Source: Macropodus opercularis
Lineage: Eukaryota; Chordata; Actinopteri; Anabantiformes; Osphronemidae
Direction: 5' to 3'
Length of the DNA: 64,000 nucleotides
Assembly (NCBI GenBank): GCA_030770545.1
Contig: CM061106.1
Coordinates: 10,001 to 74,000 of the forward strand
Under the pieces are notes generated by a model, which did no database searches, was not told the DNA's origin, and saw only the letters and a list, made by a program, of their open reading frames with translations. This document shows positions 34,368 to 47,034 of this stretch, piece after piece. Within the stretch, counting starts at the first letter, position 1. Each line of letters starts with the position of its first letter. The position numbers and the translations under genes are program-made.

Positions 34368-37300
34368 TCAGTTTCCTGACTCTCCCGGCTGCTTCTTCTT
34401 TCCCTCTGGCACCGCCCCAAGCACAAAGGGCGCTTTGATGTTCAGTCGGTCCCGCTCGGCCTCCTCGTCTTCGTCATACGGCTCGTCGTCGTCCTCCACG
34501 TCGCTGTGGTGGGGGGTGGAGTGTAGGGAGGCGGAGGGAGAAGGGGGCACCGACAGGGGCCGGGGGTACCGGAAGCCCTCCGTCTGCGAAGGAGGAGAGG
34601 TGTCAGACCAAGCTAAAAGCTAAAAGCGAGAGATTCAACCCAGCACAGCAGTATTTTCCTAAAGTCTACTCAATTCAATATATCAGGCCTGGAATCAGAA
34701 ACAAGAAGAAATTCATGCAACACAATGACATCCTGTCCGTCAGATAAATGCCACGCTGTCAATTAACGGCTGCTGATGGACGCCAGGAAGCTCTGACGCG
34801 TCGGTCAAGCCATCAGGCTTCTTCTGAACATGCATGTTGTTCCCCGGCTTCGCTTTAAATCAACTCTCACTCCGTGACCTTAGTGAGACATTACTGTTCT
34901 TGAACTTATAGCATGGTGCGTTATATGTATCTATACGTGTTGTATGCATGTATTATTGATATTATAATTAATACCATTATTATCACTACTCATCACCTAC
35001 TTGCTCAGTTGGTCGTGTTCAGTATTCCAACTGATTCAAGGTTATTCAAGGACTAACTTTAGGCTAACACATCTGAATCCCACCAGATCCTCTCAAGCAA
35101 TAGACGGATCCCATTTGATGAACTAGTTTCCAATTGAGGGTTTGTAAATATTGTATAAAAAAACTCTTATTGTATAAAAAAACTTCACACATTCCCTCTT
35201 TTTGCACCAGCTGTAATCCTTTGTAGCTGTCGTTGATTTTCCCCAACGTGGGATCGATAAAGGATTATTTTATTCCTTAGCTACACTGCTAAACGTTGAG
35301 CACAGCGCGGTGGACGCTGGGCCACTGGACAGGGCGCGTTCACGGAGATTCACCTTCAGAGGAGCTACGGGGTCAAACTTGAACTTGTCGGGGAAGGCTC
35401 GGCTGAGCGCCAGGCGGCGGGCGTGTACGTAGAACTGTAGGGAAACACAGAGTGTCAGCGACAGCACGTTCCAACCCTGGACACGTGCTGGGGCAGAAAC
35501 AGACCCGTCCCAGGTATCTCCAGTCCAGCAGGTCAGACAGCCTCTCGGTCCGGTTGCGCTGGATGATGCGCTGGCGCCGAGACTGCTGGCAGAAGGAGAA
35601 CATGAACTGGGTCAGCTGATTGCAGGACTCCTCTGGGGAGCGGAACCGTCGGTCCACGATGTAGATCCCTGAGGGACACAAAGAGGAGGGTCGGTCCAGA
35701 CGCTGCGTGTGTGATGGCCAACAGTGTGTGGGTCCGTACCGTAGGCAGCAGGGTCTGAGATGTGCTCCTCCATGAAACAGCCGAAGCCCGACAGGTTGGT
35801 GGTCACGCTGGGGATGCCCATCACGGTGCACTCCCCTGCATCACAGAGCACAAAGGTGAGTCACAGTCAACCGAGCCAAGCAGTCGAGCCAATCACAGTG
35901 AGGAGCTACCGGGCGTGTATCCCCAAGGCTCATAGTAGGACGGGAACACTCCGAGATGACACCCTCGAACAAAGTCCTCGTAGTCCATCGGCAGCAGGGG
36001 ACTAGTGGAGGACAGGAACTCAGGGTGGAAGACGACCTGAAACCAGGAAGATGGACAGACGTCGTTCCCATGGTTTCAAATGAACCAGGGGCCGGACTCT
36101 GGAACCGAGTCGTGACATCGTGCAGTGCAGGGAACTCGTAGGATTATTACTGTTGAAAGTAACGTTCGTTGTTTCATCAGGCTCAGTGCTGACCTTGACG
36201 CGGTCGTTCCTGGAGTTGAAGAGACCGATGCGCCTGACGTTGCACAGGATGGGATCCGTGGTGTCGTCCAGCATGTTGTGCGTCGTCACCGGAGGAAGGC
36301 TGTGTCTCTGCGGCAAGACGTGTAACAGAACCATTGCAGCTCAGACGTAGAGCTGCTTAGATGATTGAGCGTGATTTACTACACGTCTAACCAAACAGCT
36401 GGAATAAGGAGAAATGACCTAATGACGCGTGAGTCACCGCCGCTAACCTTTCACAGTGCGACTGTATCGATCACAGCAGGCTTCATCTAAACCTTGGGCT
36501 AATGATATCTGATCACTTTCCACGGCCCAACGCCAAGCAAAGCGTAACGTTCATTAGCCTGGATGTAAAGGAAGTATCACTACTATCATAAATGTCAGGG
36601 ATGAAAGCAGGAGGATCAGAGCTCTGGCTAACATGGAACTTTAAAAGCCAGCCAGAGTCTGCCTGGACTGGAGCACTGGGCTCTGTGGCTGCTACCTTAC
36701 AGACGAGCGTACGCTAACGTGGCTCGGCGAGCAGGGACTAGCTTGGTGCTACCTTACAGATGAACGTCTATAAGGACCAGCTTGGTGCTGCCCACAGTGG
36801 ATCCTCTCACTGTGTCTACATGTGAAATGTGTAACGGATGACGGTCTTTCCTGGAATGAAGAGCGAAGGTCAGAGGTCACAGAGGTCAGAGAGCAGCGGC
36901 TCCATGACTCCCTTTGTAGCCGCTGCTACTCGCTCTTCGTTTCCAACCACTGACATATTGACGGTGGCCAGTTACCAGACTTTTGTACGGACACTATCCT
37001 GATGAGGTCAAATGCATCACACACCACCTGATATGAATAATGAAATAAACTTACTGAGCGTGAAGTGTGTCAGCAGTTGCTTCATTACGTAAATCTGCAC
37101 CAGACCCGGTCCAGGACTCATCAGTTTCAATGAACGCTATTATGACCCCTACACTGACGTATGGGATCCTACTGTGACCCTCTGTTCATTCTGTCAATAA
37201 TCCAACGGGTCATTGGCCTGAAGATGAGTTATACGCTGACATAAAATCGTTTCAGTACCTGCAGTAACGAGCATCTGTGGATTAATAAGCCGTTAGCGTC

Positions 37301-40300
37301 GCTGGAGCTACTTCCTCTCAGGTCTGCACATTTACCAGGTGTAACAAACGCATTTGAGCTCCGGTACCTGAGTGGCATAGATGGCTTTCTTCATTATCGT
37401 GAGGTCGTCTCGGTCCAGAATGGAGTTCATATCAGGAATCTGCCCTCTGAGGACGGCGAAGGCCGCGTGAGCTAAAGGTTCTGAATAGATCTGTCGGCTG
37501 ACTTACAGGACACTTACTTTAGTAGAGCGTCGTACAGCTTTTTGCCAAACTTCTCCTTGACGGTGTGAGCTGTGTCCCTGGAAGTGGAAAGATGGGAATG
37601 AAAACCTGTGTCTTCAAGCCAAGCTCACAGTTATCAGCTACACTGCTGGACCAAAGCAACAGTCTTCTCCAAAGCTAGGGAAGCTAAAGCAGTGATTCTG
37701 TAACCATCGATGATCCCATCGTGGCTTATGCTGGACTGGCTTCTCCTCAGGCAACAGAAACCTCCTGCAACCACACCAGGTGACCTTTAGGCCTCCGTGG
37801 CTGAAGTCACTGTGACGTTTAGCTAGTTAGGACCAGGCTGTCTAAGGCTAATCTGAAAGGCCGCGTGAGGCTGATGGGTAGGACCTAGTGGTGACAGGCT
37901 GATGGGTAGGACCTAGTGGTGACAGGGTGATGGGTAGGACCTAGTGGTGACAGGGTGATGGGTAGGACCTAGTGGTGACAGGGTGATGGGGCTGTGTCGT
38001 GTATCGTACCAGAGCTGCTTGCGCACCGCCTGCCCCTTCAGGGACTCCACGTTGAAGTTGTTGGTTTTCGCTGGCATAATGAAGAAAACTACCACAGTCA
38101 AGTCGTTCCTGTGGACCTGTGGGCGGGAAGGAAAACAAAGGGACAAGGCCTCCGTTACTTGGACAAGCTTACGTGTAGTCGAGTTCTCCTGAACGCAGAA
38201 AAGCCAAGGACCTCACCCGCAGCAGGTAATTAAGTCTGGACAGCGATTCCAGGAAGATATCAGCCCCCTTATTGCAGAACTCATAGCGTCCAGCGATAAA
38301 GAAGAAAAGAGTTTTGTCCAGGTTAAAGTCCAGGTGACTGCGAGGCAAAGAAAATCAAGTTCAGTAAGGAACTGTACAGCTTTTCTGTGTTTCTAGTAAT
38401 GATAGAAAAAAAACCTTTACACACAAACACTACAGTCATCTGCAAAAGTTAGTTCGCTCCTGTGCACTTTCATGTGAAACCAACACGAGTCCCACCCGGT
38501 GCAGACATTCTCTGATTGGCTGACTGACGCTCAGCGTGTTGTGTTACTTCCTGTTACCGAGGTTTGTTGCTGGTTGCAGCAGCATTTTTATCAACGACTT
38601 ATCTCTTTTATCTGTTTTCTAACTGGTTGTGGCTGCTTAAAGGGTCGTAAACCTGCTTGTACCACTCAAGCCCCTTCTTTCCTTTAATTAAATGCTCTGC
38701 TAATGTCTTTTCGGCTAAGCCAGCTTAACTTCTGCTGCTGCTATGTCTCCTCGGTCTCCTTCTCTTTCTTGCTCGGTGCCTGATGTTTAGCTCGTCCTCC
38801 ATTAGTGTTAATCGTATCTAATCAGTGTGAGGTGTCTGCTGATGTGGAATCTCAGCTTGGTGCTGGTTCGTAGGATCGTAGTCCTGGACAGTCGGCCACA
38901 GTAGGTTGGACGACTGTGTCTCCAAGCTCATAGTTTGAACCAATGACTCCAGTTAATTCAAATGCTGCAGCCAGAGTCTGACTGGACTCACATTTCTCCT
39001 ACATTAGCTTCTCTGTCCTGTCAAATCTAGGATAGAATTCAAACTTCTCCTGCTCTTCATAATAAAGCTCCATCTTGTCTTAAAGACCTAATTTCTCCTT
39101 CTGCTCCAACAGAACATGGACATTTCCACCAAACACCAACTCAACAGCTAAATGTAAGGTGACGATGATCCAACGCACACGTGTCAGCTGGTGAACGATA
39201 AGACCAAGACCGAGCTGCTCTGAGTACTTGCTTTTATGTGAATACACCACGTTTAAACGCAAATGAGGGAGGATGGTGGACGACCCCAGAGGCGAGGACA
39301 CAATGATTCCAAGCAGTTGCTGCTAAAGGTACAAGCTCTCGAATCCTCAGTATCTGTTAAATAACGGCTTTGTGAAAATGTTTCCACACAACAAACTCAG
39401 GGTTCAAAGAAATCATTTGACCTTTTGCTAATGACTGTAGTTCATTACGTAAAGAAACATTCACCCATAAAAATGTCCTCTGACAAACTCCTGGATGCGG
39501 GTCTTGTTGGTAGAGTGCAGGTTCTGAAACTCGTGCATTGCTGAGAACTTCTTCACGTTCAGCCCGTTCGGGGTCACGACATCTGTGCAACAACAGGAAG
39601 ACAGCGAGTATCAGGCGTCGGCTCTATTCGATTCCATTCAGGCTGCAGAGAAGTGACGCGTGAAGCTGCAGCTGGAGTCTAGTTGTGACACCAAGTGGGA
39701 GCTGCTGGTTCAGGGCTAGAATAACAGTCTGGAGGCGAGGATTCCTGCTTCCTCACCTGGCTTCCTGTGCAGCATGTGATTGGCTTCCACGGCCGTGATT
39801 TGGGAGACAGTGGTGAAGACGTGGGCACAGTGGACGCCTGCTCTCTCCAGACAGTAGCGATGGTAGATCTGCCGCTCACCCGCCTCCTTGTCGATGCTGA
39901 ACTACAACACGCAGAAGAGTCTCTATGAGCTGAATGAGCCGCAGCAGGTTGTAAATGTCTCACAACATGGGAAACGCAGTGACGGGCTGAATGAAAGGTC
40001 TCCTGGATCTTTGAGGGAAGCTTTAAGCTGCGTGGCCACATGTGGAACCTGCTGCCAGTGACGCCCACCCGAGCTTCTGCTGGTGGTTTGGGAAGGTTTC
40101 AAATGTTGATCAGATCGTGGCCTGTAGCAGCAGAGATATGAATACGTCCGTACAGATGTGAGACGTAGCTGGAACATCTAACGTGTTGCGATGACAAAGT
40201 GAATAAATAAATGACCCTCAGCCCTCGGACTAACAAGCAGCCTCCTTGCTGCAGCCACTGGACTCATTAACCCACTGGTCCGGCTTGTCTGGATCGCATT

Positions 40301-42997
40301 TGGCTGCGGCCGAGGTCCCTCGTGTTCAAACCGGGTCAATTATCCACGGAACCGTGGCCTTTAGCTCCACGCTGACCTTCAGACTGTGAGCCAATCACAC
40401 ACAGCTCAGCAGCGCTAACGATGGTCTAAGCGGCTGTGAATGCTGAACTTCTGGATGTGGAATGTGATGGACAGCTCTGCCTCTTCAGGAGGGGTATGTT
40501 ACCCATGTGTGTTTCAATGTGGTCCGTGAAGATTAAATATCAAGTTGAATTAGAGAGGAGGCGACACAAAGACAGAAAACATCAGTAAAGTCACACAGCA
40601 GCCACAGGGACACGACCGGGACCCAGACCTCAGCTCCTACAGCCCTGCACGTGCTCACGTCTGTCCACGTACTTAGCGTGTGGTGAGCTCTCACCTTGTC
40701 CAGGTTGTTATAAAAGTCAGCGTTGCCAGCGCAGAGGTACCGTCCCAGCAGCGTCGCGTGGGTTGTGAACACCGTCGCCATGGGGATTTTGCGGGAGCGG
40801 CAGAAAATGAGTCCAGGTCCCGCCTGCCATTCGTGGAAATGGCCGATCACGTTGGGCTTATCGCCGAGTTGATCCGTTAGCTGGAGACACAGGGAAAGTG
40901 GAATAACGGAGGATGAGTCAGGCTGCAGCGTACGGCACCGAGCCGAGGCCCAATGGCAACAACATGAATCTGACCCCTGATGCTAACGAAGGACACCTGC
41001 GTGAGTCTAATGCAGTTTTTGTTTTATGACATCAAATCATCAGTTATGTTTGCACTTTGTGTTTGCATGGGCCCGAGTAAGAAGCCAAAGCTGGGACTGA
41101 CCTCCTTGAAGAACCAGGCGATCAGGGAGCCCAGCAGCAGCGAGTCGTTGGCCTCCCTGTCGTGGAACGGCAGGCCGATGCTGCAGGTCTGCCACAGGTC
41201 TCCCTTCCAGCGGTCCAGGTTCCAGGCCGCAGAGCCGATGTCAAACAGAATCACGAAGGGGCTGCCTTCGATCAGCCAGCGGCCGAAGTGCACCTGCAAA
41301 GTCCGCAGACACGTGTGATACGTATGTTCTCCCCATAACGTGTCACGTGCAGCACGTTGCTTTTTCAAAAGACACACGTGACGTCCACACATAGCAAAAT
41401 GCTTTTACCGGTATTAATAATCTTATTCATGTATTGTAATGTTGCTGCACACCTATCGTCTTATTAATTGAGTTTGTTGAACCGTCAGCCGTTTGCCTCC
41501 TGTGTGTCACTGCCATCTAGTGGCTCGTTGTGGTAAAGTCAACGGCAGCTTTTTCCTTTGCTCTCTGGTCCAGCTCATCCCAAAGGTCAGTCCAGGTCAG
41601 GTTGTCATCAGCAGCCCTGCACAGTCTGTCTGTTCGTCCTCTGTGTGTCTAACAGTTTTTCTACTGGACTGATCTCAATTTGAGCATGAAGTAGTTGAAA
41701 TATGTCTTCTGCTTGGACTGTGATTCATATTTATGTATAATGCAGTGTAACACATGCGAGGGTCCAATCAAGCCGTCTCTAACCTCCTAGAGGAACTAGC
41801 GTTAGGCCCGACCGAGGCTCGGCTCTCGCACTCACCAACCTGGCAGCCGTTGTGGATGAGCGCGTCCATGGCCGTCCTGATGGCAGGGTGCGGCGGCTCA
41901 CAGGCCTCCACCTGGGTGCTGAAGTTGTGTTCAGAGTACGGCCCCATCATGTAATAGTTCTCCCCCCATTCGTCTGCGGTGATCTTAGCCTTGGTCTGAA
42001 GCACTGTGTAGATGCCACCGACTGTGGGTTCGCAAAGCACAGAGCGGAACTCAGCTCGTACACTGACACACAAGACCCCCGACGTCTCTGGACCCAAAGC
42101 GACTGTAAACTACTGAGAGACGAGGCAGGAAAAACAACAAAGGAAGGACCAGCATCACTGCAGACGCCTTCATCCTGACGTGAGTCGTCACTGGGTCGAC
42201 TCAGCTGGATGCTGGTGACACGCAGACAGTGGTTCTACGCTGTGACCTGTCAGATCTGGCTTTTCCAGACACCTGACGTGTCCTTACTTACAGATGCTGT
42301 GATTATCACGACTGTTCACATTCGACTGTTAGATCAGCTACAATCTGATCTGGGCTCTTTCCACCTACAGACACCAAAGTCCTCCATGGTTTTAAACTGT
42401 GACACTGAGCCTATTGTGATAGTCAAAACTTTGATTTCTCAGTAAATACACTTTGATTCTTTGTCCGTTGTGAAAATGATTTTGTTGCCCATGTTGAAAT
42501 CAGGGTCATCGTGCGAAGGTCAGCTTCGCTTCCGCACTTCCTGCCTGATTAAGCAACTGGTTGCAATCGATCAAGCTTCTGGTGGTTGTACTCTTGGCAC
42601 ACGTTGGCCTCAGAAGCCTGCAGCAGCCAGGGTCAGTTTAATATTTAACTCTTCACAGGGCTACGACTCTCACTGGTGTTTGCTCTCTGAGGGGCAAAGA
42701 GCCACCGTTTCAAAAAGCGTCACCAGCAGAGCTGACTTGGCTGAAAGAGAGAAGCTCTGACCCGTACATGGAATTACAAAAATACACACATGCATACGCT
42801 GTATTCCTGAAAACGTTCATTATGGCTAAATCTGAAAACAAAACTTCTGTAGCGGTGAACATTTCCGTCCAACCTTTGTTGGTGACCTCCCAGGCCACCT
42901 CGAAAAGCAGCAGGTCGTCCACAGGCAGCTCGTCCTCCTCCCAGGCAGGCAGCACGCCGCTCAGAGACGACATGGACAGGGAGCGAGGCAGCGGCAT
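34368..42997 (-). CDS. gys2: Liver glycogen synthase (GYS2)
   Basis: Cytosolic UDP-glucose:glycogen glucosyltransferase (GT3 family) that extends glycogen with alpha-1,4 bonds. Sixteen exons: 42874-42997, 41840-42021, 41102-41293, 40695-40880, 39757-39901, 39465-39582, 38217-38337, 38010-38116, 37518-37577, 37368-37446, 36194-36307, 35910-36036, 35740-35835, 35505-35668, 35354-35434 and 34368-34583. They encode 703 residues, the human GYS2 length. The N-terminus PLPRSLSMSSLSG keeps the site 2/2a serines. Other marks are GGIYTV...KAKITADEWGENY, HEWQAGPGLI, TTHATLLGRYLCAG, FFIMPAKTNNFNVESLKGQA, and FPSYYEPWGYTPGECTVMGI with the catalytic Glu region. The C-terminus RPLSVPPSPS keeps the GSK3-type site-3 serines, followed by an acidic run and AERDRLNIKAPF. 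Liver rather than muscle type is judged from the N- and C-termini and from the neighbours. Confidence 0.98.
35090..35280 (+). mobile_element. LINE 3'-tail fragment in gys2 intron 15
   Basis: Ends with gattttccccaacgtgggatcgataaagg, very like the tail ccccactgtgggatcaataaagg found at the 3' end of many teleost LINEs. No coding part is preserved. It sits between the last two gys2 exons. Confidence 0.45.
37870..37990. repeat. 28-bp minisatellite beside a gys2 splice donor
   Basis: Four copies and a part-copy of a 28-bp unit (ctgatgggtaggacctagtg then gtgacagg). The array ends about 20 bases from the donor of the exon at 38010-38116, so it lies at the very start of gys2 intron 8. Confidence 0.92.
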
Positions 42998-42999
42998 CG

Positions 43000-44120
43000 T
43001 GGCAGGTCTGGGCGGCAGAGATCAGAACAGGCCTTCAGCGGAAGGTTCCCGAGCCGAGCAGGGACCCGACGAGACGGCAGGGTCTCACCAAGTGAGCGAC
43101 AGGCTTCCACCACGCCCACTGGGGCCGGACCCTCGGCAACGCATGCAGAGACGTCCCAGCGGTCACACTCTTCAGGCAGCGCAGCTTAAATACACACAGA
43201 CCTTGACATGTTCAATATGTAATCCAGAACATATCTATAAGCCCAACGCTCACACTCAGCAGAACAACGGTGGTGAGCTGGTACCGCAGCCATGTCTGGA
43301 ACCGGGGGAGATGTGACGATGATGAGACTGGCTGAGAGAAGCAGAGCGGCCGTGATGCTACAGCAGCAGGACCCGGAGGAGGGCGGCAGCTTCAGCGGCG
43401 ACGTGGCGTTTTCTGATTTTAATAGACAAAATATAGAACTGCAATGAGTAGAAGCTGAATAATCAGTTTACAATGTTCAAAGTCTTGACCACATGATCCA
43501 CTCATGAGTGTGAGCTGAGCGCCACCTACAGGCAAAACAACACGATGAGTCTGTGGCCAACTCTGTACACAACAGGCCAGAAGATGGAGATGGAAGAAGG
43601 TAGAGAACAGAATCACCAGAGGGACTAAACTCTCTAATTGGATAAAAAGATCCTCTAGAAATACAAACTCAATCAAAATGGCCACTTGCAGCTAGAGAGC
43701 AAACAATAACACACATAGCAGGAGCAAACATGAAACGTAGGGAGAAACAATGTGACAAAACCACAGCTTAACCCTTGAGGGGCCTTCCAGGGGTCAAACG
43801 ACCCGACTGATAACTAGGAGGCTCAAAGCTCAGACACACGCCAGGGTTGGATCAAACAGCCTCGGTGGGTTTTACATCCAAGCTAATGTTTGAAAGCTTT
43901 TGAGACTTAACATGTCCCATAACAATAGCAACAGATCAAAGCTCAGAGCTTTTCTTATAAATGAGAGATGAATAAGTCGCTGTCCTGGACAAATTAGGGG
44001 TTTGATGCTTTTTAGAAAAGTGCAACTGCTATAGATAAACAATATTTGAATCTGTGCATGAAAGGTAACATATCTCAGCTTTGTAGAGGTGTTCGTTTCA
44101 AACCCACTCTAGTTTATCAG
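43000..44120. other. gys2 5' flank and kiss2 upstream region
   Basis: Just above the gys2 start codon is a mixed stretch with possible 5' UTR sequence; the rest has no gene. A CTCF-like motif (minus strand, tgtaggtggcgctc) lies at 43515-43534. Confidence 0.4.
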
Positions 44121-44123
44121 CCT

Positions 44124-44370
44124 TAATTCAATTCAACTTTATTTATATAGCACCAACTCACAACGGCAGTTATGTCAAAGCGTGAAAGTTGAACAAAGTG
44201 AAGTTTAAGACCTGACACAACTAGACCCAACAAATCCCACATAGAGCAGCTTTGAATGGAGCCAATCAATAAATGTACATTTTAATAGCAACAGTATTAA
44301 AAAAACTGTATAGAGGAAGAAACCTCCAGCAGACCCAGGATCAGTGGAGAACATCTGCCTTGACCGGTTG
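44124..44370 (+). mobile_element. Teleost interspersed repeat fragment
   Basis: Starts with aattcaattcaactttatttatatagcacc and contains gaggaagaaacctccagcagacccagg and ccttgaccggttgg. These strings are familiar from a repeat found throughout teleost genomes. Non-coding. It lies 250 bases above the kiss2 start. Confidence 0.65.
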
Positions 44371-44574
44371 GAGAGAAGGGATAGAACTTCTCTTATTGTC
44401 CTGCTCACTTCGTTTGAATTTGTCACCACCGGCTGTCAACACTTCCGAGAAGCGCTCGTGGATGATGTCTTTCAGCACCGCGGAGCAGCGGACAGCTCCG
44501 CAATTTCCAGCGCGGATGCGCAGGCGACGTGTGATTGGCTGGAAGGCGGAGGAGCACGAGGTCACCCCGCGGCA

Positions 44575-44580
44575 TATAAA
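44575..44580 (+). promoter_or_regulatory. kiss2: TATA box of kiss2
   Basis: TATAAA 50 bases before the kiss2 start codon, implying a start near 44605 and a very short 5' UTR of about 20 bases in the genomic sequence, unless an upstream untranslated exon exists. Confidence 0.7.
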
Positions 44581-44625
44581 ACGCCGGAGTGGCGCGACGC
44601 ACACACGTCAAGTTGGAGCTGCACC

Positions 44626-45110
44626 ATGAGGCTCGTGGCAGTGGTTGTGGTCTGCGCGCTGGTCGTCGGTCAGGACGGAGCAGGTGTGGTGGCGGCGGGT
44701 CCACGAGCGGACTCCGCGTGGAGGACACGCGCGGCAGGTGGGCAAAAGTTCATTTACTCGCGCACAGGAGTGATTCAGAATGTGAGCCAATCCCACAGGA
44801 CGTGGGTCCGTCTGTGTGTGTTGCCGGCTCATTGTGTGTCTGCTCAGGGCGGCTGTTCAGCAGAAGGTCCGGAGACCTGCTCCAGGCCGAGGACGCCAAC
44901 CCGTGTCTGTCCCTCAGAGAGAGCGACGACCAGCGGCAGCTGCTGTGCAACGACCGCAGGAGCAGGTTCAACTTCAACCCGTTCGGCCTCCGCTTCGGGA
45001 AGCGCTACAACGGCGACGTTTCCAGAGGAGCCGAGAGGAGGAGAGGCCGGACTCGCACACGGTTCCTGCGGGACCTGGAGGTGCCCGCTTGGAAACTGGT
45101 CCCTGTGTAA
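44626..45110 (+). CDS. kiss2: Kisspeptin-2 precursor
   Basis: A secreted RF-amide prohormone; in fish the mature peptide acts on Kiss receptors (GPR54 family) in the brain, with roles in reproduction. Two exons, 44626-44737 and 44848-45110, give 124 residues. A signal peptide spans about 1-24. The core decapeptide FNFNPFGLRF (78-87) is followed by Gly-Lys-Arg (88-90), for amidation and cleavage, and preceded by Arg-Arg-Ser-Arg, a candidate upstream cut site. Kiss1 would end in LRY rather than LRF, so this is kiss2. The two-exon layout and position between gys2 and ldhb match teleost kiss2. The long uninterrupted plus-strand frame across the intron is a by-product of the short intron. Confidence 0.97.
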
Positions 45111-45145
45111 AAGCAGCTTTTTATGTCAAACCAAACGGTTCCCTC

Positions 45146-45151
45146 AATAAA
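45146..45151 (+). terminator. kiss2: Poly(A) signal of kiss2
   Basis: AATAAA 36 bases after the kiss2 stop codon, suggesting a very short 3' UTR. Confidence 0.75.
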
Positions 45152-45569
45152 ACTTTTGTACCTTTGATGGGAATTGGTGGGAATTGACTCTGACTCGGTG
45201 GTGGAGAGGTTATGTGAAGAGGTGGAACATGGTGCTGAACTGTTTCCACTTCGGTCTAGAATAATAGTTCACTTTTATGTTACTTAATAATAATAATTCG
45301 AATCATGCATAAAGCAGCGTCATCCACAATAAAATCAAACCCGTCCAGCCTCCTGTAGTTTCCAGCAGGTGAAGCGTCCGCATTATTCAGATGATTCACA
45401 GTAAAACTGATGGTGACGGGCTCGAACCTGAGAAGCTACAGGTCGCGGAGATGCCTGATCCAACCACAGGGCGGCGCCGCTGCGCTGCTTCAGATCTGGT
45501 GCCGGTGTGAATGGAGGTGGTGACACTTAGCACAGAGAGGAGCAGACACGTCTACACTTTGTTTGAAGC

Positions 45570-46330
45570 TACTCATCTAGACCTGCTGCAGTCATTGGTT
45601 CTCTGTGTGAGGCTTGTTGGTCGCAGTCTTTCCCTTCCTCTCCCAACTATGCTTCAGAGCTTGTTCTGGGTGGAAGACGCCTCCAGCAGAACCAGGCTCA
45701 GTGTGGAGGACAGATGTACACGAACAAACTGGAATCTGTTCAACAGATGAGACTTAAACCATCCAGTGCTTTGCCTTTAATCCAACTATGTTCCAGTCTC
45801 TGCAATAGAGTCTTGTGATCTATCGTATCAAATGCTGAACTAAGATCTAACAGGACAAGGACAGAAACTAGACCATTGTCTGAAGCTGTGAGAAGATCAT
45901 TAGTGACTCTAATCAGAGCTGGTTCTGTCTGTGATGGATCTGAATCCTGATGGAAATCTTCATCCAGGTTATTTCTACGCAGGTGGTCTCATAGTTGTTT
46001 AGCTACAGTTTTTTCCAGAACTTTAGAAATAAAGGGCAGATTAGATGTTGGCCTATAGTTTCTAGTTCTCTAGGGTCAGAGTAGGTTTATTCAGTAAAGG
46101 TTTGACCACAGCAACATTAAAGCCTGTGGTACGTAGCCTGTAAACAGAGACTGGTTGGTTTGATTTAATGTGGACGTGCTGATTAATGGAAGAATTTCTT
46201 TGAGTCTAGTTGGGATTGAGTCTAAGAGACAAGTAGCTGATTTAGCAGAGTTAATTATTGAAGTTAACTCAGTCTGATCTATGTAAAGCAGTTTAAGTCA
46301 GACTTAGGTCTAACCAGCAGATCTAAGGCT
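45570..46330 (-). mobile_element. LINE reverse-transcriptase relic, minus strand (L2/CR1-like)
   Basis: On the minus strand the fragment reads YRPTSNLPFISKVLEKTVA (around 46060-46000), then PALIRVTNDLLTASDNG and LLDLSSAFDTIDHKTLLQ (around 45870-45800), motif A of a LINE reverse transcriptase. Stops and frameshifts break it. It lies in the kiss2-ldhb interval. The family resemblance is to L2/CR1-type elements. Confidence 0.82.
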
Positions 46331-47028
46331 GCTCTTCTCTGATAGTTGTGGTTTTATTAGTAAAGGAATCCGTGAAGCCGTTGCTGCTCTTCTCTAATAG
46401 ACACTAAGGCTCTAAGGCCGTGTTTATTTTGCTAGTGGTGAACCTGTGCTTGTACTAACCTGAATCCACGCAGGATCACGGTCCAGGTATCGACTCTGTG
46501 TGCGACTGGCTACTGACTCGTGCGTGTTCTGTTAATAAATGTTCCCTCTGTGTTACATCACACTTAACCTGGACCAGCTGTAACTGGGACATAAACAAAG
46601 ACAGTTGTGTCACTGGGCAAAGAGAAACAACAGCATTGGATTTTATTCCGCTGGCCTTTAGAATTGAAACGGCTGCGGTTCTGTCTGTTGTTCTGCGGAG
46701 CTTTGAGCTCGTCCTGTGGTCGCAGGTCAGCGGTGGACGGCACCGGATCCCTGGACCTCTGTGTACACTAGTAGGTAACACAAACATGATCCCAGCCGCT
46801 CAGGGCAAGGTCCAGGTCAGGCCACCGGGTGACTGGGCCAGGTCTGACATCAAGCCACGACTAGCTGCTCTGAACGGCGCCGCCAGCTTCATTAAGAGAC
46901 GCTCGCTCCCGGGCTGCACTCGGATCAGGCTGAGGTCTTGTCTGGAGCCGCTGAGTGTGTCGCACTTGTCTTTTCTAGTGAACGTTAAGCAGAAGAGGTT
47001 CTGGGCTTTTTGAAAGCTTGTTTGGTGT
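46331..47028. other. kiss2-ldhb spacer
   Basis: Frames of 100-170 codons on both strands overlap here, but neither matches a known protein or shows splice support. Confidence 0.4.
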
Positions 47029-47034
47029 TTTTAT
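47029..47034 (-). terminator. ldhb: Candidate poly(A) signal of ldhb
   Basis: TTTATT on the plus strand, about 400 bases after the ldhb stop. Other choices nearby cannot be ruled out. Confidence 0.45.

Noticed and set aside
44344..45150. 268-codon plus-strand frame covering kiss2
   Set aside because: It runs through the kiss2 intron in a different frame from the peptide-coding second exon; the two-exon model gives the known prohormone.
46498..47013. 171-codon plus-strand frame in the kiss2-ldhb spacer
   Set aside because: No recognisable domain; an overlapping 103-codon frame exists on the other strand and no splice context supports either.
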